This document shows, piece after piece, positions 16,138 through 23,929 of a stretch of DNA of 32,077 nt. Below the pieces are notes generated by a model that did no database searches, was not told where the DNA came from, and worked only from the letters and a program-made list of their open reading frames with translations. Within the stretch, counting starts at the first letter, position 1. Every line of letters starts with the position of its first letter. This stretch comes from Chthoniobacteraceae bacterium (GTDB lineage: Bacteria; Verrucomicrobiota; Verrucomicrobiia; Chthoniobacterales; Chthoniobacteraceae), in the NCBI GenBank assembly GCA_947479475.1, contig CANJZW010000058.1, forward strand, positions 1 to 32,077. The letters run 5' to 3'. Position numbers and translations under genes: made by a program.

Positions 16138-17754
16138 CTACGCGCGTTTCAGTCTCCGCCGAAGCGCGCCGGCAAGGTCCTCCATCTCCTCCACCTTTAA
16201 AAGGTAAGCCACGGCAAAAAAGACGCATCCGCCGAGCGCAATAACGCCCCCTAACTCGGCTGCCCGGAGCATTTTCCCGGCATCAGCCCAATCCGAAGCC
16301 ATCCAACGCGCCCCCCAGGCGCACACGCCCGCCAGGCCCGCGCCCGCAAGCAGCAACTTGAGCGAGCCCACCACCATTTTGCCCGTTTCAAGCGACCCCG
16401 TTGCAGCGCGCATCAGTGCGTAGAGTGCGAGAAAATTTCCGATCGCCACACACCCCGTCGACAGGGCGAGTCCACGGTGACCCAGCCCCAGCTTGAAGGT
16501 GAACAGCCAGTTCAGAACGAGGTTCACCCCGATCGCCCCGAAACTCACAAGCATGGGGGTCGTCCGCCTGTCGATCGCGTAGAAAGCCGGGGCGAGCACT
16601 TTGATGCCGGAATAGGCGGCAAGCCCGACGGCATAAAACTGAAGGGCCGCCGCCGTCTGATGCGTGGCCACCGCATCAAACTTTCCAGATTCGTAGATTA
16701 ACGAAATGATCGGGTCTGCCAGGAAGACGAGCCCAAGGGTGGACGGCACCGTAAGAAGCAGCCCGAGCCGTAGCCCCCGGGCGATGGTGCTGCGCAACGC
16801 GTCGCGGTCCCCCGTCGCCGCATGGCGCGCCACCAGTGGGAGAGTCACGGTCCCGATAGCGACGCCGAAGAGCCCGAGAGGCAGCTGCATGAGCCTGAAA
16901 GCGTAATCCAGCCAGCTCACCGGCCCATCCCCCGGAATGTGCGAGGCGAACTCGCTGTTGACCATGACGTTAACCTGCACCGCACAAGCCGCGATGACGG
17001 CCGGCAACATCAGGCGCAAGACATGGCGAACCCCCTCGTCGCTCCAGCCGAAATCCGGGCGGAAGCGGTACCCGACTTTATAAAGCGCCGGGAACTGGGC
17101 CACGAGCTGGCCGCAGCCGCCGATGAGCGTCCCGAGCGAAAGACCGATCAAGGCCTTTGAGCCGAACGTGGGATCGAGCCACCAAGCCAACCCCACCCCG
17201 CCGACAATGGATCCGATATTGAAAAAACTCGAGGCCATCGCTGGGGCGCCAAAAACATCCTTGGAATTGAGCAACCCCATGGCGAGCGCCGCAAGGGACA
17301 CGAGCAAAATGAAGGGGAACATGATCTGCGTGAGCAGAACGGTGAGGGCGGCTTTTTCCGGGGCAAACCCGCCCGCGAGCGTCCCCACCAGGGCGGGCGC
17401 CAAAAGAATCCCGCAGAGCACCAGCACACTCAGGACGATCGTGGCCAGCGTGGCGACCTTGTTGGCGAGCGCCCAGGCGGAAGCGTCATCCCCGGTGGCT
17501 GTCTTCTTGGAGAACACCGTCACAAACGCAGTGGAAAGGGCGCCTTCCGCAAACAGATCACGCAGTAAGTTGGGAATCCGAAACGCGACTTTAAAGGCAT
17601 CCATCGCCAACCCCGCACCAAAAAGTCGGGCAAGAATAAGCTCCCGGGCAAGGCCCAGCAAACGGCTGCACAAAACGGCGAGGCCCACAACGCCTGCGGC
17701 TCGGGTATTTAATTCACGACGGGGTAAACTCACTAGATTCAGGTTGAAGGGCAT
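16138..17754 (-). CDS. murJ: Lipid II flippase MurJ
   Basis: Integral membrane protein of about 538 residues with the 14-helix MVF/MATE-like pattern. The opening is diagnostic: residues about 15-80 read VVGLAVLCSRLLGLARELIL, then RIPNLLRDLFAEGALSTAFV, with the conserved Arg residues and the FAEGAL motif of MurJ. It flips lipid II from the cytoplasmic to the periplasmic side of the inner membrane for peptidoglycan synthesis. ATG 17754 is chosen; the frame also has a TTG at 17769. A perfect 16-bp palindrome lies just upstream at 17766-17781, where a ribosome-binding site would be expected. The penicillin-binding protein gene upstream ends only 44 bp before the start, and alr precedes that, giving an envelope operon. 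Confidence 0.93.
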   Translation of the reverse strand: MPFNLNLVSLPRRELNTRAAGVVGLAVLCSRLLGLARELILARLFGAGLAMDAFKVAFRIPNLLRDLFAEGALSTAFVTVFSKKTATGDDASAWALANKVATLATIVLSVLVLCGILLAPALVGTLAGGFAPEKAALTVLLTQIMFPFILLVSLAALAMGLLNSKDVFGAPAMASSFFNIGSIVGGVGLAWWLDPTFGSKALIGLSLGTLIGGCGQLVAQFPALYKVGYRFRPDFGWSDEGVRHVLRLMLPAVIAACAVQVNVMVNSEFASHIPGDGPVSWLDYAFRLMQLPLGLFGVAIGTVTLPLVARHAATGDRDALRSTIARGLRLGLLLTVPSTLGLVFLADPIISLIYESGKFDAVATHQTAAALQFYAVGLAAYSGIKVLAPAFYAIDRRTTPMLVSFGAIGVNLVLNWLFTFKLGLGHRGLALSTGCVAIGNFLALYALMRAATGSLETGKMVVGSLKLLLAGAGLAGVCAWGARWMASDWADAGKMLRAAELGGVIALGGCVFFAVAYLLKVEEMEDLAGALRRRLKRA

Positions 17755-17765
17755 TGGCTGCCGCG

Positions 17766-17781
17766 CCAAGCCCGGGCTTGG
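17766..17781. promoter_or_regulatory. Perfect 16-bp palindrome before murJ
   Basis: CCAAGCCCGGGCTTGG is fully self-complementary and lies between the penicillin-binding protein stop (17799) and the murJ ATG (17754), 11 bp from the latter. As RNA it could fold into a 6-bp stem with a CCGG loop covering the ribosome-binding region. As DNA it could bind a dimeric protein. No T-run follows, so it is not a standard terminator. Confidence 0.55.
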
Positions 17782-17798
17782 GGTACTCGGGCATTATA

Positions 17799-19943
17799 TC
17801 ACGGACGGAAAGGCTTCAACACAGGCTCGGCACGCGGAGGGGCCACCGGCTCCGCTCTCGGAGGAGACTCGCCGCCCGCGTGAACCACCGGCACCGCCTG
17901 AGGCGGACCACCAGCCTGAGGCGGACCAGCCGCTCCGGCCTGCGCCTGCCACTGCGCCGCGGCCTGCTGGCTGGCAACTGAAGGCGCGTCCGCGGGCGCG
18001 CGCATCGCCATCGCGGGATAGCGCTGCTCGGTGGCGGCATTCATCACCTCCACCCAGACCGGAAGCGCCATCGTGGCGCCGTACCCCTGCGCAACCGTGC
18101 GCTGTGGCTTGTCAAACCCAACCCACACGCCCGCCGTCAGACTGGTGGTAAATCCAATAAACCAAGCGTCCTTGTAGTCGTCCGTGGTCCCCGTTTTCCC
18201 GGCCGCAGGTTTTTTAAAACCGGCCGCCCTCGCCGCGGATGCCGTACCGCGGTCGAGCACCTTGGTCAAAACCCCTGTGAGGGTCGCGCAGGCACCCGGC
18301 TGCAGCACAGCGCGTGACGCGGAGGGTGCGCGGTACAATGTCGTCCCGCCCGAATCGTCCACCCGTTCAATGAGGAAGGGTTTTCTCAGGCGGCCTGCGT
18401 TTGGGAAGACCGTGTAGGCCGTCGTCATCCGCAACAGGCTCGATTCAAAGGCGCCCAAGTAGGCGGAGGGCCGCATTGGCATTTTTTCCAACCCAACCGC
18501 CCCCGCCACACGCGCCACCTCCGCCAAACCCGCCTGCTCCCCCACCCTGACCGTCACCGTGTTCCGGGACTGCACCAAGCCCTCCTCCGCCGTCATCAAC
18601 CCCTTAAATGTTCCATCAGAATTTCCAGGGGACCACGTCGGGGCGCTCCGAATTTCCCCACGCTGAATGGGGGCGTCGCTGATGCTCGAACCCGGGCTCA
18701 TCCCCCGTCCAAACGCCGCCAAGTACACAAACGGTTTGAACGTCGACCCCACCGGGCGCTCCGAGAGCAAAGCCCTGTTGTAGCGGCTGTCGGCATACTC
18801 GCGTCCCCCAACCAGAGCCCGGATGCCTCCCGTTCGGTTGTCCAGCACCACCACGGCCCCCTGCAAATAGGCGGGCTCCAACTCCGCTTCACGGGCCTCC
18901 TTGGTGAACTCCGCCTTTCGCGGATGGCCGTACTTCGGCTGCGCCTCGATTTTGCTCAAGTGATTATTGAGCGCTTTCTGGGAGGTTTCCTGCAGCAAAG
19001 GGTCCAGCGAGGTGTAAATCCGCAGGCCGCTTTCCCCGATCTGGTCTTCAGAAAGCACTCTCGCCAGTTCCCGAACCACCGCATCCATCACATAGTTTTC
19101 CTGAATCGTCAGACGTCGCTTGGGGTTGAGGACAATTGGCGCCTCCCTCGCGGCCTCCGCCTGCGCCTGCGGAATGACCTCCAACTTCACAAGCCGGTCC
19201 AGCACCGTATCCCGCTCTCGGAGCGCTCCGGTGAAATTGGTCACAGGCGAAAAACGGGAGGGGCCGCGGATGATTCCCGAAAGCATGGCCGATTCTCCCA
19301 GCGAAAGGTCCAGAGCGTGTTTGTTGAAATACGCCTGACTGGCGGTCTCGATCCCAAACACGCCCGCCCCGAAGTAAATCCGGTTCATGTAGTGCTCAAG
19401 AATTTCGTCCTTGGAAAAATACTTCTCGATCCGGATGGACACAAACGCTTCGAGAATTTTCCGATGCAGGGTTTTGCCGCCAAGAGGGAAAGAGTTGCGG
19501 GCTAGCTGCTGAGTGATGGTGCTGGCCCCCTGCGCTGAAGAACCCGAGACCACATTCCTAACCACCGCGCGCAGGATCCCTATCGGATCAACTCCCGCGT
19601 GTTTGTAAAACCGCGAATCCTCCCGCGCCAGCAGTGCCCTGACAAAAAACGGCGAAACCTGCTTCATTGGCACAACCAGACGATTTTCGCCCTGCAACCG
19701 GCCGTAGGGTTTTCCATCCCGGTCAAACACCGTCGACCTCTCCCGGATTTGCTGCACGTCGCTCATGTCGAGTTGGGCGGCCCAAAAAGCGTACACGCCC
19801 CCGACCACGGCGCCCAGCAGAGCACCCCACATCACCAAAAACAAAAGAAGGCGGCGCAACCGGCGACCGAATTGGGACGGTGGCGGAGGGGAAGGGCGGC
19901 CCGGAATCCGAGGACGGCGTGGCTGTTGGGGGGGCTGCGGCAC
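17799..19943 (-). CDS. Class A penicillin-binding protein (PBP1A family)
   Basis: Bifunctional peptidoglycan synthase of 714 residues. A Pro/Arg-rich cytoplasmic tail (1-30) precedes one membrane anchor (about 31-54). The GT51 transglycosylase domain (about 75-260) has REDSRFYKHAGVD with catalytic Glu108 and QGASTITQQLARN at 138-150. The transpeptidase domain has nucleophile motif STFK at 400-403, SRN at 459-461 and KTGT at 583-586, all intact. The C-terminus after about 650 is low-complexity Ala/Pro/Gln-rich. It polymerises lipid II supplied by MurJ, whose gene follows directly, and crosslinks the stem peptides whose D-Ala comes from the upstream alr. The start is GTG at 19943 with no visible Shine-Dalgarno site. 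Confidence 0.95.
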   Translation of the reverse strand: MPQPPQQPRRPRIPGRPSPPPPSQFGRRLRRLLLFLVMWGALLGAVVGGVYAFWAAQLDMSDVQQIRERSTVFDRDGKPYGRLQGENRLVVPMKQVSPFFVRALLAREDSRFYKHAGVDPIGILRAVVRNVVSGSSAQGASTITQQLARNSFPLGGKTLHRKILEAFVSIRIEKYFSKDEILEHYMNRIYFGAGVFGIETASQAYFNKHALDLSLGESAMLSGIIRGPSRFSPVTNFTGALRERDTVLDRLVKLEVIPQAQAEAAREAPIVLNPKRRLTIQENYVMDAVVRELARVLSEDQIGESGLRIYTSLDPLLQETSQKALNNHLSKIEAQPKYGHPRKAEFTKEAREAELEPAYLQGAVVVLDNRTGGIRALVGGREYADSRYNRALLSERPVGSTFKPFVYLAAFGRGMSPGSSISDAPIQRGEIRSAPTWSPGNSDGTFKGLMTAEEGLVQSRNTVTVRVGEQAGLAEVARVAGAVGLEKMPMRPSAYLGAFESSLLRMTTAYTVFPNAGRLRKPFLIERVDDSGGTTLYRAPSASRAVLQPGACATLTGVLTKVLDRGTASAARAAGFKKPAAGKTGTTDDYKDAWFIGFTTSLTAGVWVGFDKPQRTVAQGYGATMALPVWVEVMNAATEQRYPAMAMRAPADAPSVASQQAAAQWQAQAGAAGPPQAGGPPQAVPVVHAGGESPPRAEPVAPPRAEPVLKPFRP

Positions 19944-20026
19944 GGGTAAACGAATGACGGTTTTTCAGAATCCTAATGAATCCGGAAGCGAAACCTAACG
20001 AATTTATCGCTCAAACCCACGATATC

Positions 20027-21145
20027 CTATTTCACAGCCATCCGCACCACACGGGACCCGATCCCCGTAAAAATATCCCAAGGTATCGTCCCCGCACGTT
20101 CCGCCATTTCCCACAGAGAGAGAGCCTCGCCCGCCTGCGTTCCCAATAAGACCACCTCGCTCCCCGCCTCAACCTCCGGAAGCCCGGAGACGTCGACCAT
20201 GATCTGATCCATCGTCACCCGCCCAAGCACCGGGCAGCGCTGGCCGCTAATCAGCACCGCCGCGTCGCGCCCGGATAGGTGCCGCCGAAATCCGTCGGCG
20301 TAACCCGCGGCAAGCGTGGCGATGCGCATCGGTTCCTTGGTGACAAAAGTGGAGCCGTAGGAAATGCCCCTGCCCGCACCCACCTCCCGCACAAGCGTGA
20401 CCCTGGTTTTCCAATTCATGACAGGTCTGAGGGCTTGCTGGAATTCAGGTCGGGGAGAGCCCCCGTAAAGGGTGAGCCCCGCCCGGAAAAGCTCCCTGGC
20501 CGACTGCGGGAACCGGATCATTCCCGCACTGTTCGCGATGTGGGCGGGGCCCTCCACCAAACCCTGCGCACGCATCTCGAGAACGAGGGCGTCAAAGTGG
20601 AGCGTTTGCTGGAGGGTGAAATCATCGTCTTCATCGGCGGAGGGAAAATGAGATCCCAACCCCGTTACCCTCACACCCGGGAGCGCTCGAATGGCGCGCG
20701 CAAGCTCCACCGCCTCCGTTTCCCAAACCCCAATGCGGCCCATGCCCGTATCCACGGCAAGGTGAATGGCCACAGGCGCCGAACCCGCACAGGCAGCGTA
20801 GGACGAGGCTTCCTCAAAATTCGACACGACGGGCAAAAAGCCTTCCGCGGCAATCTGCGACCGTTCCGCCGGAAGCGCCGGCCCGAGGATCAGCACGGGA
20901 AGGTGAGGCGCCAGCAACCGCACCTGCAAGGCCTCATTGAGACTCGCCACCCCCAGCCAATCCACCTGCTCCCGAAGAATCGGAACCGTGCACGCCACGC
21001 CATGCCCGTAGGCATCAGCCTTCACCACCGCCATTAGCGCGGCACCCTCCGGAGCACGCAACCGGAGAGCCGCCACGTTATGCAGGAGCGCGCTGCTGCT
21101 GATTTCTGCCCAGCTTCGCGGGTCGTTGGAGAGTGCGGAATTCAC
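20027..21145 (-). CDS. alr: Alanine racemase
   Basis: PLP-dependent enzyme converting L-Ala to D-Ala for peptidoglycan, 372 residues, normal length. The cofactor Lys42 lies in VKADAYGHG (41-49), the second catalytic residue Tyr263 in GISYGSTF, and AGYADGF plus VTMDQIMVDVS mark the C-terminal beta-domain. It starts at GTG 21145 after AGAGG. It is first in the minus-strand block alr, class A PBP, murJ, Lon-domain protein (gaps 83, 44 and 107-125 bp) and divergent from the response regulator, so the promoter should lie within 21146-21275. There is no murF fusion, as occurs in some other phyla. Confidence 0.95.
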   Translation of the reverse strand: MNSALSNDPRSWAEISSSALLHNVAALRLRAPEGAALMAVVKADAYGHGVACTVPILREQVDWLGVASLNEALQVRLLAPHLPVLILGPALPAERSQIAAEGFLPVVSNFEEASSYAACAGSAPVAIHLAVDTGMGRIGVWETEAVELARAIRALPGVRVTGLGSHFPSADEDDDFTLQQTLHFDALVLEMRAQGLVEGPAHIANSAGMIRFPQSARELFRAGLTLYGGSPRPEFQQALRPVMNWKTRVTLVREVGAGRGISYGSTFVTKEPMRIATLAAGYADGFRRHLSGRDAAVLISGQRCPVLGRVTMDQIMVDVSGLPEVEAGSEVVLLGTQAGEALSLWEMAERAGTIPWDIFTGIGSRVVRMAVK

Positions 21146-21275
21146 AGCCTCTGTCTAGTCCGGATTTTATTTGAATGAAAGCGCCGGAAATCATCCAAAT
21201 CCAAAGACCTTCACCCCCACAATACCCTCCTTCGGCGATGTATTTATTGGGGAGGAACGTCACACGACGAGAGGT

Positions 21276-22013
21276 ATGAGCCGACACAACACTTTGCGCG
21301 GGCCAGCTTCAGACAACGCTTCGGGCCACACCAAACGCTCACGAATTTTGCTCGTGGACGACCATCCCCTGCTGCGTTTGGGACTGCGCACGCTCCTTAG
21401 CAAAGATTCCAGCCTGCAGGTCGTCGCTGAATGCGAAGATGCCCGCTCCGCCCTCGCCCACCTTCGCGCAGAACCCTTGGACGCCGTCATTCTGGATATC
21501 ACCCTCAACGGAGGGAGCGACGGCCTGGAGTTGATCAAAAGCATGCTTTCGGAGCACCCAAAAATACACATCTTGGTGCTCAGCGCCCACGACGAGAACC
21601 TCTACGCCATGAGGGCCCTGGCAGCCGGCGCTCAGGGCTATGTGATGAAGGGCGCGGCAACAGAGACGCTCAAGGCGGCCATCCACACGGTCCTTTCAGG
21701 TCAAATCGCCGTGAGCAAACACCTAGAGCAGCGGCTCGTCCACCACGCCGTCTGCGGTGGCCACCGCTCGGATCCAGCCGCTCCACTCTCCGACCGCGAA
21801 CTGGAAGTTTTACTGCGTATCGGAAAGGGACAGGCCTCCTGCGAAATCGCCTCCGCGCTGGGCATCGCCCTCAAAACCGTGGAAACCCACCGCGCCAACA
21901 TGCGACGCAAGCTCCTGCTCAAAAGTGGCGCCCAATTGCTCCGCTACGCCGTCGCTTGGAGCCACGCGGAAGACCATGGCCAGACCCAACGCACGATGTT
22001 TGCGCGCCTGTAA
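21276..22013 (+). CDS. NarL/FixJ-type response regulator (LuxR-HTH)
   Basis: Two-domain response regulator. The frame is open from a TTG at 21171, but ATG 21276 (MSRHNTLRGP) is preferred: GAGAGG lies just before it and it leaves space for the divergent alr promoter. From that ATG the receiver domain runs about 22-140: the acidic pair in LLVDDHP, phospho-acceptor Asp in VILDI (residue 74), Ser in LVLSAHD and Lys in GYVMKG. The HTH domain is at about 172-232 (LSDRELEVLLRIGKGQASCE, then KTVETHRANMRRKL). It should control transcription when phosphorylated. No histidine kinase gene is in the window, so partner and targets are unknown. Its stop is 1 bp from the stop of the convergent next gene. Confidence 0.92.
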   Translation: MSRHNTLRGPASDNASGHTKRSRILLVDDHPLLRLGLRTLLSKDSSLQVVAECEDARSALAHLRAEPLDAVILDITLNGGSDGLELIKSMLSEHPKIHILVLSAHDENLYAMRALAAGAQGYVMKGAATETLKAAIHTVLSGQIAVSKHLEQRLVHHAVCGGHRSDPAAPLSDRELEVLLRIGKGQASCEIASALGIALKTVETHRANMRRKLLLKSGAQLLRYAVAWSHAEDHGQTQRTMFARL

Positions 22014-22014
22014 C

Positions 22015-22452
22015 TCAGCGCGTGATGTTTTCGCGCGTATAAACCTGCAGCGAACAGGTCGCCTGAGAGTACAGCGCACCCAACTCGGACTCTTTGGTGA
22101 TCCAGATTTCATCCCCGTCGGGAAGCGTGCTGGAGTACTTCCATGTGTATCCCCGGCTGTTCTCTGAGAGGAACTGCTTGATTTGGGCTTCAGGAATCGG
22201 AAGCGCCTTTTTCTGAGAAACAGCATCCAGTTTTTGAAGGAAAATGCAGTCAGCCAGTCCATGGCTGAAGGTAATGTAGATCCGCATCTCGTTCTTGGCA
22301 AAAAGCAGGCCCTTTTTAAGAATTTGAACAGGCTTGCCATAACGCTCTATGCACCGTTCCCGAGACTCCCCGATGCGAGCCTGGGCCTCAGGCAGGCACA
22401 GCACGAAGCATAATACAGATAAAACAAATGATGCAGACGGCACGAATCTCAC
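22015..22452 (-). CDS. Small secreted hypothetical protein
   Basis: Not recognised. The chosen GTG at 22452 gives a convincing signal peptide (VRFVPSASFVLSVLCFVL, then LPEAQA) and a mature part of about 120 residues. The longer frame from a TTG at 22569 would run into the divergent oxidoreductase gene. The mature protein starts IGESRERCIERYGKPVQILK, a short motif seen in small secreted Verrucomicrobia proteins where an RYG(K/P) segment follows a helix. It then alternates strands and helices, with two further Cys (ADCIFL, ATCSLQ). It converges with the response regulator, stop to stop, with 1 bp between. Confidence 0.7.
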   Translation of the reverse strand: MRFVPSASFVLSVLCFVLCLPEAQARIGESRERCIERYGKPVQILKKGLLFAKNEMRIYITFSHGLADCIFLQKLDAVSQKKALPIPEAQIKQFLSENSRGYTWKYSSTLPDGDEIWITKESELGALYSQATCSLQVYTRENITR

Positions 22453-22561
22453 TCCAGCAGAATATCCAGCGGAAGGGGCCCGTGTAACGCATCTTTTCAA
22501 ATTCTTTACATTCCTTTTGATGGACACACGCCCAGCATCGGATTTCCTAATGGCACCCCCT

Positions 22562-23755
22562 ATGCTCAATCGCCGTCACTTTCTCTCCTCGTCAGCCGCC
22601 CTGTGTGCGGCCCACTTTCTTCCAGCCAAAGCCACCGCGCAAACACCCCCGCCCAAGCGGCGCGTGGGGGTCATCGGCCACACAGGCCGAGGAAATTACG
22701 GCCATGGCCTCGACACCCTCTGGCTGCAACTGGACCAGACCCAAGTTGTCGCGGTGTCGGACCCCGACCCGCAGGGACTTGCCACCGCCCAAAAACGCCT
22801 GCCGGGAGCGCACCCGTTTGCGGAATACCGCCGTATGCTGGAGGAGACGCGCCCCGACATCGCCGCCATTTGTCCAAGGCACGCGGACCAGCACCATGCC
22901 ATGATTTTGGCAGCGATTGAAAACGGGGTGCGGGGAATTTACATCGAGAAGCCCTTCGTGCGCACCCCCGCGGAGGCGGATGAGGTGGTGCGTTTGTGCA
23001 AAGAAAAAGGCGTGAGTTTGGCGATCGCCCACCGCAACCGCTTCCATCCCGCCCTGCCCGTCGCGGCCGACCTTTTGGGGTCTGGGGCGTTTGGCACGCC
23101 TCTGGAAATCCGAGCCAGAGGCAAAGAAGACCAACGCGGCGGAGGCGAAGACCTTTGGGTCCTGGGCTCGCACGTGCTCAATTTGGGGGTGTTTTTTGGA
23201 GGCAACCCGCTGTCCTGCTCCGCTTCAGCCTATCAGGCGGGCAAACCGGCCGGCCCCTCCGAGATTTACGAGGGCCCGGAGGGGCTGGGGCCGATTGTGG
23301 GGGATGAACTCCACGCCCGCTTTGAAATGGAGCGCAGAATCCCGCTCTTTTTTGACTCCAAAAAAAACGCGGGAGACCGCTCCGCTGGCTTTGGCTTACA
23401 GGTTGTCTGCACAGGCGGCATCCTCGATCTGCGGATAGACACGGAGCCGCTGATCCAGGTACTCAAGGGCAACCCCTTCAAGCCCGGGCAGGAAGCTCGC
23501 GCCTGGATTCCCGTGACCAGCGCGGGGCTTGGAAAACCCGAGCCCATCGCTAATATTCGCCCCCTGATCGCTGGGCACCAACAGCCGGCGCTGGATCTAC
23601 TTTCTTCCATGGCTTCCGGCAAACCAACCGCATGCGGGCCCGAGGAGGGGCGAATCGTGGTGGAAATGATTCACGCGATTTTCGCTTCGCACCAGCGAAG
23701 TGGCGCAGGTGTTCCCCTGCCACTGACCCACAGGGGGCACGCTCTGGTTGGCTAA
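22562..23755 (+). CDS. Gfo/Idh/MocA-family oxidoreductase, Tat-exported
   Basis: NAD(P)-dependent sugar oxidoreductase. The start is put at ATG 22562 (MLNRRHFLSSSAALCAAHFL), which gives a Tat-type signal with Arg4-Arg5; other in-frame ATGs are at 22550 and 22520. The Rossmann domain begins RRVGVIGHTGRGNYGHGLDT, with VVAVSDPDP closing the second strand. GIYIEKPFVRTPAEADEVV holds the family's EKP motif with the conserved Lys. The C-terminal domain includes DLWVLGSHVLNLGVFFGG. Exported members are common in Verrucomicrobia and Planctomycetes and probably oxidise or epimerise sugars, possibly making the 3-keto sugars on which DUF1080 enzymes act (inference). It diverges from the small secreted protein gene. 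Confidence 0.9.
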   Translation: MLNRRHFLSSSAALCAAHFLPAKATAQTPPPKRRVGVIGHTGRGNYGHGLDTLWLQLDQTQVVAVSDPDPQGLATAQKRLPGAHPFAEYRRMLEETRPDIAAICPRHADQHHAMILAAIENGVRGIYIEKPFVRTPAEADEVVRLCKEKGVSLAIAHRNRFHPALPVAADLLGSGAFGTPLEIRARGKEDQRGGGEDLWVLGSHVLNLGVFFGGNPLSCSASAYQAGKPAGPSEIYEGPEGLGPIVGDELHARFEMERRIPLFFDSKKNAGDRSAGFGLQVVCTGGILDLRIDTEPLIQVLKGNPFKPGQEARAWIPVTSAGLGKPEPIANIRPLIAGHQQPALDLLSSMASGKPTACGPEEGRIVVEMIHAIFASHQRSGAGVPLPLTHRGHALVG

Positions 23756-23835
23756 AGCCGCACCATCCAGGCCGTAAAACCCCGCCCGTAAAACGTCTCG
23801 GCCCGCCTTGGCCTTGTCACCACAAAGCAGGGGCG

Positions 23836-23858
23836 TTTAGCGGGCAAAACCCGTTAAA
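23836..23858. terminator. Inverted repeat after the Gfo/Idh/MocA gene
   Basis: TTTAGCGGG (23836-23844), loop CAAAA and CCCGTTAAA (23850-23858) pair over 9 bp with one G-U wobble. It lies 80 bp after the oxidoreductase stop and ends directly at the candidate -35 of the next gene. It may be a weak terminator (no long T-run) or a regulatory site. Confidence 0.45.
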
Positions 23859-23899
23859 TTGACCGCCTAACGACACCCAAACTACAACGCAAGTTGTAG
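23859..23899 (+). promoter_or_regulatory. Candidate promoter with palindromic operator for the TPM gene
   Basis: TTGACC (23859-23864) and TACAAC (23883-23888) are spaced 18 bp and could be a sigma70-like -35/-10 pair. The -10 lies inside CTACAACGCAAGTTGTAG (23882-23899), a perfect 7-bp inverted repeat around GCAA. The palindrome ends 30 bp before the ATG at 23930. A dimeric regulator bound there would block the promoter. As RNA it would be a GNRA-capped hairpin in the leader. Confidence 0.45.
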
Positions 23900-23929
23900 A
23901 ATTGGCCGTTTGTGTCATGCTAAAGGACT

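Noticed and set aside
17123-18151. Plus-strand ORF spanning the murJ/PBP junction
   Set aside because: Low-complexity Ser/Pro/Arg-rich translation with no domain, antisense to two well-supported essential genes.
20279-21037. Plus-strand ORF opposite alr
   Set aside because: Shadow frame of alanine racemase. The Arg/His-rich product has no motif.
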